The notes under the pieces: model-generated
The model's input: the letters and a program-made list of their open reading frames with translations, nothing else
Told to the model about the DNA's origin: nothing
Databases searched by the model: none
Source of the DNA: Desulfosporosinus shakirovi
GTDB lineage: Bacteria > Bacillota > Desulfitobacteriia > Desulfitobacteriales > Desulfitobacteriaceae
Assembly (NCBI RefSeq): GCF_020595055.1
Contig: NZ_JAJDOO010000009.1
Location: 1 to 64,000, forward strand
DNA length: 64,000 nucleotides
Reading direction: 5' to 3'
Made by a program: the position numbers and the translations under genes
Part shown: positions 8,574 to 16,183 of the stretch, piece after piece
How the letters are laid out: each line of letters starts with the position of its first letter
Numbering within the stretch: the stretch's first letter is position 1

Positions 8574-9287
8574 CTATGCAGTTTTCTTCTTCGCTTTAGC
8601 TACGACAATTCCAAGACCATCAAAGAGATAATAGAGGCCAAAGCCATACCACACGGTATATATAAGGTAGAAACTGAGCAAAAAGGCGAGACTGAATTTA
8701 TTCTCACTAACCTTCTTAATTTCGACTCCGTAATAGTTGTAGGCAGGTTCAAGGGCCTTTTGCTGCACTTTAACCAAGTCAAATTCTTCTTGAAATTGTG
8801 ATTTGGCTTTTAGGGCTGCGTCAATTTTCTTCAGAGAGTTGTTCCAGTTATAGGTTGCTTCGCGACCGTCGTATCCATATTTTTTTCCCAATGGTTGACT
8901 ATCATTGTGATACATGAAATCGCTGTCAGCCACCACGGCCCCCAGAATTTTACCATAATCCCCATTGATGGTCAGCGAAGAATCCTTAATTGTCACATCG
9001 GCACCTGCAGCAGTGTACAACTTACCCCATTTTACAGCATCTTCAGGCGATGAAGCTTTAATTGTCAGGTTGATGTTTTTTCCGATATGACCATCAGCAA
9101 CTTTTTGAGACTCATCGATAAAATAGGCTGAACCCTTAGACAAGGAGTTAAACATATCATCCGCGTATTGCAGTCCATTCCTGCCGTTACCAAAGTTTGG
9201 AGACATCATTCCTACATAACATAGTACAAAAGTTAGAAGCATTGAAACACCGATCACAAAAGTCTTTTTGTTTCGAACTATACTCAT
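8574..9287 (-). CDS. TauE-associated membrane-anchored protein of unknown function
   Basis: 237 residues with a hydrophobic segment at about 9-28 (FVIGVSMLLTFVLCYVGMM) and a second at about 200-230 (FSLAFLLSFYLIYTVWYGFG), leaving a roughly 170-residue charged domain, probably extracytoplasmic, between two membrane helices and a basic tail (AKAKKKTA). No family is recognised. Its ATG overlaps the TGA of the upstream TauE/SafE gene (ATGA), with AAGGAGGTG placed ideally, so the two are translationally coupled and probably form one transport complex. A sulfur-anion receptor or stabilising subunit is a guess from context only. Confidence 0.82.
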   Translation of the reverse strand: MSIVRNKKTFVIGVSMLLTFVLCYVGMMSPNFGNGRNGLQYADDMFNSLSKGSAYFIDESQKVADGHIGKNINLTIKASSPEDAVKWGKLYTAAGADVTIKDSSLTINGDYGKILGAVVADSDFMYHNDSQPLGKKYGYDGREATYNWNNSLKKIDAALKAKSQFQEEFDLVKVQQKALEPAYNYYGVEIKKVSENKFSLAFLLSFYLIYTVWYGFGLYYLFDGLGIVVAKAKKKTA

Positions 9288-10585
9288 TGAGAAACACCTC
9301 CTTGGGTGACGTTAGTATCATACTCTTCAGCAGCCTCAGCCCGAAGTTTGGGAATATTTCTGATAAATGTGCTAATAATCCAGAAAGCAAAGATCGAAAC
9401 TAGGCCGAAGAATAACCATACTCCAATCTTGGTAATTAAAGCACCCGAGGCGGCAGACAGAGTGATATACCCCATCTGGGTTAATTTTTCCGGCAGTGCG
9501 AAAAGTCTGTTGACAAAGCCCGCCAATATAGCTAATGCATAGAAGGCCTTGATCTGTGTCCCAGGGACTACTTTAGTAGTAATAGCCCCGATCTGGATGC
9601 CGAATAAGGAACCCAGCAGCATTCCCATTGCTAAGGTATAGAATACATATCCATAGATAGCGTACTGTGCAATAGAGCCATAACCAGCTGTGAAAATTAT
9701 TTGAAATATATCTGTCCCTACAGTGGTTGCGGTGGAGATACCCAGTCCGTATACAAACATTGGAAAGGTTACAAAACCGCCGCCAACACCCAGTATCGAA
9801 GCTAAAAGGCCAGTCACAGCTCCGCATGCTGCTACAAAGAAGCCAGAAATCCTTCGCCCGCCTGGGACTACGTGATCATCAAACTTAATCATGGGAGCTA
9901 GGTTAATGGCTTGGAGCTTTGCTCCAAGGGCCGTCATCTTTTCTGGGCCGCCATGTGCATCTCCGCCGTCTTTAGGTGCATTTTTTCTCATACTCAGATA
10001 CTCGCTCATCGCAAAGATCCCTAGGAATCCTAATAGAACCACGTAGATAGAACTTATTACAAAGTCGCTCATTATAGGGTTGAAATTATATAATGCACGA
10101 TTTATCTTACCTCCGCCTGTGACCCCTAAACCAGAACCAATCAGAAAGGCGATTGCTAGACCAGCGTGAACATTACCCATCTTCTTATGCAGGGTTGTTC
10201 CCATGATAGCCTTCGCAAAGATGTGAAACATATCAGTCCCTACGGCCAATATCCCCTTTACACCCAAACTCATCAGTGCCGGAGTAATAACAAAGCCGCC
10301 ACCTGCTCCTATGCACCCGGTAATAAGTCCTGCTATAACGCCCACGGCTATGGAGCCATAAAACGTAGCAGGTGAAAAGTAGGAGGGACCGAAAGCTGCT
10401 TTCCCTCCGATAAAGGCAGGCAGTGTTGCTGCCGCATGAGCCATCGCCGGAATGAGTAAGGGCAGAGCCATTACGAACAATATCAGTAGCTTCTTCCGGT
10501 TTTTTACAATGTTAAATGAAGTCTCAATTTCCCACTGGGCATGAGCCCTGGCTGCGTACATAAATGAGTTGTATAAATTTTTCAT
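9284..10585 (-). CDS. TauE/SafE-family anion permease
   Basis: An integral membrane protein of about 433 residues in the sulfite exporter TauE/SafE (DUF81) family, which moves sulfonates, sulfite, sulfate or related anions. After a roughly 30-residue amphipathic N-terminus there are two homologous halves, each starting with the family's glycine signature: GLITGCIGAGGGFVITPAL in the first and GLLASILGVGGGFVTFPMF in the second. The halves are joined by a long hydrophilic loop (about residues 190-235). GGAGGAGG before the ATG at 10585 sets the start; an upstream ATG at 10603 would place the ribosome site inside the gene. The substrate is probably sulfate or a sulfur oxyanion, given the sulfate-reducing context. 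It is coupled to the downstream two-helix protein. Confidence 0.9.
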   Translation of the reverse strand: MKNLYNSFMYAARAHAQWEIETSFNIVKNRKKLLILFVMALPLLIPAMAHAAATLPAFIGGKAAFGPSYFSPATFYGSIAVGVIAGLITGCIGAGGGFVITPALMSLGVKGILAVGTDMFHIFAKAIMGTTLHKKMGNVHAGLAIAFLIGSGLGVTGGGKINRALYNFNPIMSDFVISSIYVVLLGFLGIFAMSEYLSMRKNAPKDGGDAHGGPEKMTALGAKLQAINLAPMIKFDDHVVPGGRRISGFFVAACGAVTGLLASILGVGGGFVTFPMFVYGLGISTATTVGTDIFQIIFTAGYGSIAQYAIYGYVFYTLAMGMLLGSLFGIQIGAITTKVVPGTQIKAFYALAILAGFVNRLFALPEKLTQMGYITLSAASGALITKIGVWLFFGLVSIFAFWIISTFIRNIPKLRAEAAEEYDTNVTQGGVSQ

Positions 10586-10683
10586 AGTCGTTTCCTCCTC
10601 CATAGATCTTCACTTTCGATCGGAGCTAGAATACCGTGATTATTCACCCTCACTTTTTCGAAATTTGTGATATAATGATTAAT

Positions 10684-10726
10684 GAGAAATTTTCTTTTGC
10701 GGCCTTTTATTGGCTGCTTTTTTTCT
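10684..10726. repeat. Leader element L1, block i
   Basis: Plus strand GAGAAATTTTCTTTTGCGGC then TGGCTGC and seven T's; preceded at the same distance as in L2 by an extended -10-like TGNTATAATGAT. It is a diverged copy of the block found at 12.76, 15.65 and 24.02 kb. Confidence 0.55.
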
Positions 10727-10911
10727 TGAAAAGGTACCGCTTTACTTCGTAGCAGGACTGACCGATAGTCACTTGCCATTTTCTATTTTCGGAACAATAC
10801 CTAGTATTACCCGCTGCGAAATGAAGACAATGTTATCCGATCCTCTTCAATTATATTGATAATCCCAAATCTAAAAGCTGTTTACTAACCTCTCCTTTCT
10901 TTTAGATTGCT

Positions 10912-10980
10912 TTCACAAGTAAAGAGTAGCACTGCGTCCGAAAGGTGTCTATAGCGTATCCATATCCCTATAATCAGTCA
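10912..10980. repeat. Leader element L1, block ii
   Basis: TCACAAGTAAAGAGTAGCA followed by GTGTCTATAGC, matching the 15.84-kb copy closely at both ends with a diverged middle. It lies upstream of the TauE operon. Confidence 0.55.
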
Positions 10981-11400
10981 TTCTTATATCCAGACTGCTT
11001 GATACTTCTAAAGATGTTGGGAATCGAGCTCTTTCTATAATTCAGACAAGCTCAGTTACTATTTGACGATCTCAATTACTATTTAATTGAGATTTTGATA
11101 ATAGAAAAATTAATACTATTTCCTTATGAGTTTTTATGCCTTCCCCCTATCAAAGTTCTTCCAGTGAGTTAGACCTTAATGTCTAAAGCATAACAAAATA
11201 CGCCACGTCAGGCACATAGTTAATATCCCAATGACTTTTTACATAATAGAATTAGAAGTCCGACTATTGATAAAGCAGAATATTTCATACACTGGTTTAT
11301 TAAATACAGAAAACAATCCATTATAATAAAAATCCCCAATATAAACCTTATACAAATTTCAAAGATAATTAACCAAATCAAGTAGTTTCGTTCATTACCT

Positions 11401-11600
11401 TCTCTTTATCAATTCTGAAACACCCACTTCTTGTGGTGTTCCTTATTACTTCGCTGACGATAGTCTCCATCCTAGGGCGCGATGTATTCGTTACGGGCAG
11501 TGCGCTATCGACGATAATCTCCACCAGAGACTATCGTACTGAAGACTTACATCGCCGAAGTCTCGATGTTCAGTTTTAGCTGAATGAGGTCACTTACTTG
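11401..11600. repeat. Dispersed intergenic repeat, copy B (compound)
   Basis: Its left half (about 11418-11473) is an inverted counterpart of copy A. The 53 bases at 11544-11596 match the reverse complement of 62845-62897 with five differences by my count, including CCGAAGTCTCGATGTTCAG. The internal palindromic pieces suggest a non-autonomous, structured intergenic repeat. Confidence 0.75.
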
Positions 11601-11720
11601 TGATATGATTTCTTATAGTGAGAATTATGTCCTTTATTAATTCGTTACATAATTCTTCTTACGCAAAAACAGAAGTGCAGCACTGCCACACTTCTGTAAA
11701 GCTCAAATTTCTGTATTATT

Positions 11721-12227
11721 TCATTTCTGCGCAATCTTCAGAATTGGTGTTGATCTGTAAATATCAAGAAGATCTTGAGGAAGACTCTTCACCATCAATA
11801 CTGGTATTGGAGACCTGTCTTGTAATGAACTCGCTAAACTTCCAAAAATCAAACTTCTTATAGTTCTAAGTTCTCCTGTACCCATGACTATTAGCTCAAT
11901 TGACTTCTTTCTTGCATACTCGATAAGTGCTTCTACCGTATCAGGAATATTCGGATTACAATAGATTACCTGGTGATGAACATCCACTGCTCTGATTTTA
12001 AATATATCCATAACATCCTGCATCCAGTCCAAGTTTGGATAGACCGGCCCAGAATTTAGCCAGTTATTTTCACTTTCCATTGAGCCGTTATTGCTTTCTT
12101 TCAGCTTCACAATGGTTAAATGCATATTCGGCATATTCACCATTAGAATGGCTGAATATATGACTCCAAAAAAAGCAAACTGAGACTCATCCAAATAAAG
12201 AAGCACCTTAAACTTAGATTCATTCAT
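11721..12227 (-). CDS. Universal stress protein, copy 3 (broken Gly motif)
   Basis: A 168-residue Usp-family protein with N-terminal FKVLLYLDESQFA and the family core MPNMHLTIVKLKE. The ATP motif reads MGTGELRTIRSLIFGS: the second glycine of G-X2-G is glutamate, so ATP binding may be weakened. It is shorter than copies 1, 2 and 4 in the central insert. The ATG starts two bases after the stop of the gene upstream, with GGTATTAGAG as a poor ribosome site, so translation probably depends on coupling to the 156-residue unknown gene before it. Confidence 0.88.
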   Translation of the reverse strand: MNESKFKVLLYLDESQFAFFGVIYSAILMVNMPNMHLTIVKLKESNNGSMESENNWLNSGPVYPNLDWMQDVMDIFKIRAVDVHHQVIYCNPNIPDTVEALIEYARKKSIELIVMGTGELRTIRSLIFGSLASSLQDRSPIPVLMVKSLPQDLLDIYRSTPILKIAQK

Positions 12228-12229
12228 CT

Positions 12230-12700
12230 CTAATACCCTGAAGACATCGCTAAAGCATTGTTAGAAAAAATATTATACTGATTACAATCAATTACTCCAC
12301 TCATCCACAATTCTGAAATCACTTTATCTTTCTCTTCGTCTGAATCATTTCGAATAGGGCAAGTTACCTTAATGATAAACTCTTCTTCTGAAGGGTTACC
12401 TCCTAACTCCCGAAACATCAGCATGGCAATGTCAGATGGTAAATCACTTAATTCCTCTTGGCTAAATGGTACATCCGGTCTGATCTCCAAAGTAGCATGA
12501 AATGATCGTTTAAACATACCTTCTCGTATTATTGTACCTACACTTGTAACAAGAGTTGCTACAGGTCGTTTAGCCCTGACTCGATTATTATAGAGTTCAA
12601 ACTTAAAATTTCTATCATCCTTAGATTGATACACTGGGACAACATTTAAAAACTTTCCTCTAGTAAACCTTACCCCATAATCAAGAGATTCCTCTCCCAT
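12230..12700 (-). CDS. Unknown 156-residue protein upstream of usp copy 3
   Basis: Not recognised. A soluble, acidic C-terminus and basic middle; visible stretches are VRFTRGKFLNVVPVYQSKDD, RPVATLVTSVGTIIREGMFK and a Glu/Asp-rich segment around FSQEELSDLPSDIAMLMFRE. The start is set by GAAGGAGGGG 6 bases before the ATG at 12700; a TTG/ATG further upstream would place that ribosome site inside the gene. It is probably co-transcribed with the universal stress protein that starts 2 bases after its stop. Leader element L4 lies immediately upstream. Confidence 0.75.
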   Translation of the reverse strand: MGEESLDYGVRFTRGKFLNVVPVYQSKDDRNFKFELYNNRVRAKRPVATLVTSVGTIIREGMFKRSFHATLEIRPDVPFSQEELSDLPSDIAMLMFRELGGNPSEEEFIIKVTCPIRNDSDEEKDKVISELWMSGVIDCNQYNIFSNNALAMSSGY

Positions 12701-12750
12701 AATTAACCCCTCCTTCAACATGGAGTGAACTGTTAACTGTCATGAAACCG

Positions 12751-12790
12751 ATTAAATTTCTTAGCAACCTTTGTAGGCAGCTTTTTATAG
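12751..12790. repeat. Leader element L4, block i
   Basis: CGATTAAATTTCTTAGCAAC followed by CTTTGTAGGCAGCTTTTT, nearly the same as the 15.64-kb copy; here the GCGGCC stem arm is changed to GCAACC, which weakens the hairpin while the flanks are kept. Confidence 0.65.
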
Positions 12791-12874
12791 TATTTTTAAA
12801 ATATAATATTAATAGGTTTAACTTTGCTATGAGACTGTACAAGTTTGAATTCTTTCCTCCTTCAAAATCTTGTC

Positions 12875-12952
12875 ATAAATACTTACAATCAAAGATTACC
12901 ATTAGATTCAAATCACGTATATAGCAAAATAAAATGCCCATAATTAATTAAT
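12875..12952. repeat. Leader element L4, block ii
   Basis: TTACAATCAAAGATTACCATT, then TATATAGCAAAATAAAATGC and CCATAATTAATTAA, aligned with block ii of the 15.8, 18.3 and 24.1 kb copies. Confidence 0.6.
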
Positions 12953-13041
12953 GTGATATCAATAATTCGAATCCGTAATAATCTCTTCAAAATCGGGGAA
13001 ACTGGGCCCAACTAGACATCTTGGATAGGGGGAAAAGATGC

Positions 13042-13284
13042 ATGAAAAACGCAAGCGAATCTTTAGAATTCCTTTTAGAATTTGAAAAAAAGTACTGCAA
13101 CTCATCAAAGTTAGCGAATTCTCAGATGATGTATTGGTATTATAGAATTTTAGGCGATAATTCATGGAAAGCTGTTATTCCAGAAATCGACAATTGGGTT
13201 TATCACTATGAGCAATTTTTGAACGACGGCGGAGATCCTTACCAGTTGAAACAAGCAGGCACTTTTCTGGGGCAGTACTTTTAA
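13042..13284 (+). CDS. Small hypothetical protein (80 residues)
   Basis: An 80-residue soluble protein of unknown function, rich in aromatic residues (MYWYYRILGDNSWKAV, NWVYHYEQFLNDGG). AGGGGG lies 9 bases before the ATG at 13042; an in-frame TTG at 13021 would put the ribosome site inside the gene. It is transcribed towards unknown-family copy 2, with only 18 bases between the two stops. It is one of few plus-strand genes in this part of the window. It could be an adaptor or a toxin-antitoxin-like small protein, but nothing in the sequence settles this. Confidence 0.6.
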   Translation: MKNASESLEFLLEFEKKYCNSSKLANSQMMYWYYRILGDNSWKAVIPEIDNWVYHYEQFLNDGGDPYQLKQAGTFLGQYF

Positions 13285-13302
13285 TGAAATTACGGGATAT
13301 CC

Positions 13303-13944
13303 TTATTTTATCCATATCTTTAAACTATTCTTGTTCTGAATAATTTTTTCTGATATCTTAGCTCCTGCATAATGAAAGTATTGCTCAGAGTCATAACGAT
13401 TGAAATAAACAGGTGCATCTACGGACTTTTCATTAGGAACCACTCGACGAAGCAAGGGAATAATATTGGTATGGTTCAAATCGAAATTTTTAATTGATTT
13501 ATCAAATTCACCCCGTAAAATTGAAGAGCCCCAATACTTAGGTCCTTTTTGAGGTTTAACCTCAAAGACTCGTCTCAAAAATTCAAATGGAAACCCACCA
13601 AAGGAAATCAATATTTTTGGATTGTATTCAAGAATAATCTTCCTTAACAACTTTATTTCCGATGCGACCTCATTACCCCACCAATTTAAAGAATTAGGAA
13701 CTATTCCGCAATCACTGACTGCACTCCTAATATAAATATTACTAGTGTCAATTCTAGAGTGTATTTCCCTGAAAACTTTGTCCTGGATTTCATCTAAGAC
13801 ATGCCTCCAAATGTCATTCACAACAGCAGGGTATTTTGGATTAATTACAAGCCAGATTGGATAGTTTATATCTCCTGAATCCCTTTCGACTAAAGGTATA
13901 TATTTATCTCTTGCTAAGCCGACAACGAATCTCTCCTTTCTCAT
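13303..13944 (-). CDS. Unknown paralogous family, copy 2
   Basis: 213 residues with the full set of family blocks: YPIWLVINPKYP, EIQDKVFREIHSRID, NIYIRSAVSD, NSLNWWG, NPKILISFGGFPFEFLRRV, KPQKGPKYW, TNIIPLLRRV and HYAGAKISEKII. The start is uncertain. In copies 3, 4 and 5 an AAAGG-type site precedes a TTG; the same site is present here (AAAGGAGAGATTCGTTG), but that TTG runs into a TAG after three codons, and the only in-frame start is an ATG at 13944 that overlaps the ribosome site. A small indel near the start codon seems likely. Translation efficiency may be reduced in this copy. Confidence 0.82.
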   Translation of the reverse strand: MRKERFVVGLARDKYIPLVERDSGDINYPIWLVINPKYPAVVNDIWRHVLDEIQDKVFREIHSRIDTSNIYIRSAVSDCGIVPNSLNWWGNEVASEIKLLRKIILEYNPKILISFGGFPFEFLRRVFEVKPQKGPKYWGSSILRGEFDKSIKNFDLNHTNIIPLLRRVVPNEKSVDAPVYFNRYDSEQYFHYAGAKISEKIIQNKNSLKIWIK

Positions 13945-14009
13945 TTTTGTTTACATTTGAGCCGCTCAAAAGCGTTTTTAAGAACATAACAGTAATTGCT
14001 CATGTTAGT

Positions 14010-14042
14010 GGATATGCCAAGATCAATGATCCCGGCATATCC
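14010..14042. terminator. Terminator of the DASS transporter gene
   Basis: GGATATGCC and GGCATATCC form a 9-bp perfect stem about 14 bases below the transporter stop. Confidence 0.65.
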
Positions 14043-14055
14043 ATTTTTAGATTTA

Positions 14056-15513
14056 CTACTTTAAAATTGCTGGCATTCCAACTATAGGCCAGTAGGTAAA
14101 GGTCATTATCACTAATAGGCCCATGATAACTGCACTGGCAGGGATACCGCTTACGAAAAATTCCCCCGTAGTAAACTGCTTAGATTCATAAGCCATAGCG
14201 TTAGGGGCCGCACCAATTAATAGCAAAAAGGGCATTCCGGCCATTGCAACTGCACCGTACATAACAAGCTCTGGGTTTACCCCCAAATACTGTGCCATTA
14301 CGAGGGCAACCGGAAGTGTAATGGCTATGGCTGCAACATTCATAATGAAGTTCGTCATAATTAACACCAGGAAGCAAACTGCTAATAAGAACACTAACCA
14401 GTGTGCACCTGCTATCATAGCTAACCACTTAATAGCGATCCACTGAGCAGCACCTGTTTGCCATAAGCAGAAACCAATGCTCATGGCCCCCGAAAACAGC
14501 AACACAATATTCCAAGGAATTTTCTTCTCTAAATCGTCTACTGTCAAGACATTAGAGAGGAAGAACAGTATTCCGGCGAGCAGCAATGGAACAGAACGGT
14601 CCATGGTCTTTAAAGCCGGGATAACTGCTTGCAAAACGAGCATGACAAGAGCTGAAGCGACAACAACACTAACAAATATTTCCTTGCTGTTAATTGGGCC
14701 AAGTTTTTCATACTCTGATCTGGCCTTATCGCGCAGGCCGGGAATCTTGGTTTTTTCCGGTTTGTAAATGATCATTAATAATGCCCAAATGAGAAATACA
14801 CTAGCCCAACCAAAGGGAGCCAAATGGATGGAAAAGTCAACAAAAGAAACTTCTTTACCTGTAAACTCTGTATAGAATCCCACAGCAGCGGGATTACGGG
14901 CACCGCCCAAAAGAGTACAAATGCTTCCTGCACCAGCAGTGTAGGCCATTCCAATGAACAAAGCCTTACCAAACTTCGTGGGTTTACCATCAGAGTTGTC
15001 ACCATTATATAGGGCTAAAATAGTTACTAAAATCGGAAACATTGTGGCTGCTACGGCTGTATGAGCCATAATATGGGTTAATAATGCAGTTACAATAAAT
15101 ACCCCTAATAATATCTTTCTTGTATCTTCGCCCACCACATCAAGCATCTTATAGGCTATTCTTTTAGTAATCCCTGACTTAGTAAACGCTAGCCCTATGA
15201 GCAGTGATCCCAGAATAAACATTACCGTGGGATCCATAAAATCCCGGAAAGCTTCCTTCGCCGGACGGATTAGGAATAAGGCTTGAGCGACTCCTATCAT
15301 GAGACTGGTAACACCAATAGGAGTTACCTCGAACACCCACCAAATACTGGCTAAGAAAAATAGACCAATTGCCGCTTTCCCTTGTTGACTTAGTTCAAAG
15401 GATTTTCCTGAAGGATCTACCGCCGGTCCAAACTGAGGAGCATAAAAAAAGGCTAAAAAAACTCCTATTCCTAGCAAAATAAAGAAGATTCGTTTTGCAT
15501 TATTACTGTTCAT
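14056..15513 (-). CDS. DASS/SLC13-family sodium:anion symporter (probable sulfate or dicarboxylate)
   Basis: 485 residues with about 12 hydrophobic segments and a family-typical two-fold layout. The paired re-entrant helix motifs of the DASS fold are visible: MAHTAVAATMFPILVTILAL in the first half and TNFIMNVAAIAITLPVALVM in the second, each with the Ser/Asn/Thr-rich loop that binds sodium and substrate (YTAGAGSICTLLGGARNPAA and GAAPNAMAYES). Family members carry sulfate, citrate, succinate or tartrate. Sulfate is favoured by the neighbouring SulP and TauE genes but is not proven. GAAAGAGGGTG lies before the ATG. Leader element L2 sits just upstream. Confidence 0.9.
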   Translation of the reverse strand: MNSNNAKRIFFILLGIGVFLAFFYAPQFGPAVDPSGKSFELSQQGKAAIGLFFLASIWWVFEVTPIGVTSLMIGVAQALFLIRPAKEAFRDFMDPTVMFILGSLLIGLAFTKSGITKRIAYKMLDVVGEDTRKILLGVFIVTALLTHIMAHTAVAATMFPILVTILALYNGDNSDGKPTKFGKALFIGMAYTAGAGSICTLLGGARNPAAVGFYTEFTGKEVSFVDFSIHLAPFGWASVFLIWALLMIIYKPEKTKIPGLRDKARSEYEKLGPINSKEIFVSVVVASALVMLVLQAVIPALKTMDRSVPLLLAGILFFLSNVLTVDDLEKKIPWNIVLLFSGAMSIGFCLWQTGAAQWIAIKWLAMIAGAHWLVFLLAVCFLVLIMTNFIMNVAAIAITLPVALVMAQYLGVNPELVMYGAVAMAGMPFLLLIGAAPNAMAYESKQFTTGEFFVSGIPASAVIMGLLVIMTFTYWPIVGMPAILK

Positions 15514-15640
15514 TAACCTACACCCTCTTTCATTTTTTAAGGTGCTTATTTATTCATACCTGCGTTCATTAACAACCACCTACAAAAATTTATAAACGAT
15601 TCTCACATTATCCGGATTTTGTGTTATAATGATCCTACGA

Positions 15641-15677
15641 TTAAATTTCTTAGCGGCCTTTGAGGCTGCTTTTTTTA
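15641..15677. repeat. Leader element L2, block i (hairpin with T-run)
   Basis: TTAAATTTCTTAGCGGCC and GGCTGC with seven T's: AGCGGCC pairs with GGCTGCT (one G-U) around TTTGA, so on the plus strand it looks like a factor-independent terminator. It is preceded by TGTTATAATGAT. The closest relatives are at 12.75 and 24.00 kb. Confidence 0.7.
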
Positions 15678-15837
15678 TTTTCTAAAACACTTTTAGCTAT
15701 TAGCTATTAGACTTTCATACCTTGTTTTGTTCATTCATCCCTCCCAATCACTAAAGGCCTATACATCCTCAAAAGGTTAGAAATTTCTTTAGCAGCCTTA
15801 TGATTATGATCCATCCTCCCTTCTTTTATGTGACTAT

Positions 15838-15905
15838 ACTCACAAGTAAAGAGTATCATTGTGATAGTATTGCGTCTATAGCAAATCAAAATGCCCTTAA
15901 TCGTT
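15838..15905. repeat. Leader element L2, block ii
   Basis: TCACAAGTAAAGAGTATCAT, then GTGATAGTATTGCGTCTATA and GCAAATCAAAATGCCC; best-preserved representative of the block. Confidence 0.7.
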
Positions 15906-16107
15906 TTACCCTATTGCCAAATCGGCACTTCGTCAGATATTCCAGTGGAATTATCTGAACTTATTAATATCTAAGTTCCATAGCCTCTTTTTCAAACTAA
16001 TAAGGGGCTACAAGTTAAGTGTCTCCTTCCAAATCTTTTCTATCTCAATTAATATGTGCTGTGAATATCCCCGTCCAAATCGTTCATAATTAATCAGGTC
16101 TATTATC

Positions 16108-16150
16108 AAAAAAACTCCTAGGAGAAATTTTTTCTCCCAGGAGTTTTTTT
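16108..16150. terminator. Bidirectional terminator below the sensor kinase gene
   Basis: AAAAAAACTCCTAGGAGAAA and TTCTCCCAGGAGTTTTTTT pair with one mismatch, giving A/T runs on both sides so that either strand can terminate. Confidence 0.85.
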
Positions 16151-16183
16151 ATAAACAATAGGTTGCAATCTTCAATCCCATGT

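Larger units (their letters stand above)
10604..11720. other. 1.1-kb non-coding region carrying leader element L1 and repeat copy B
   Basis: No convincing gene. A 65-codon minus-strand frame at 10582-10779 lacks a ribosome site and shares sequence with the leader element. The region holds block i of the leader (10684-10726), block ii (10912-10980) and a roughly 200-base dispersed repeat (11401-11600). The rest is AT-rich with no visible structure. Confidence 0.6.
15514..16183. other. Non-coding region with leader element L2 and a terminator
   Basis: Holds block i (15641-15677), a second partial block (15776-15800), block ii (15838-15905) and the kinase terminator (16108-16150). A 27-codon minus-strand frame at 15731-15814 has its ribosome-like AAGGGAGG directly against the ATG, so I do not call it as a gene. 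Confidence 0.6.

Noticed and set aside
10582-10779. 65-codon minus-strand frame upstream of the TauE gene
   Set aside because: No ribosome site before its start, and its end overlaps the start of the TauE gene; kept only as part of leader element L1.
11401-11600. CRISPR array
   Set aside because: The repeated pieces are irregular, inverted and unevenly spaced, with no cas genes in the window.
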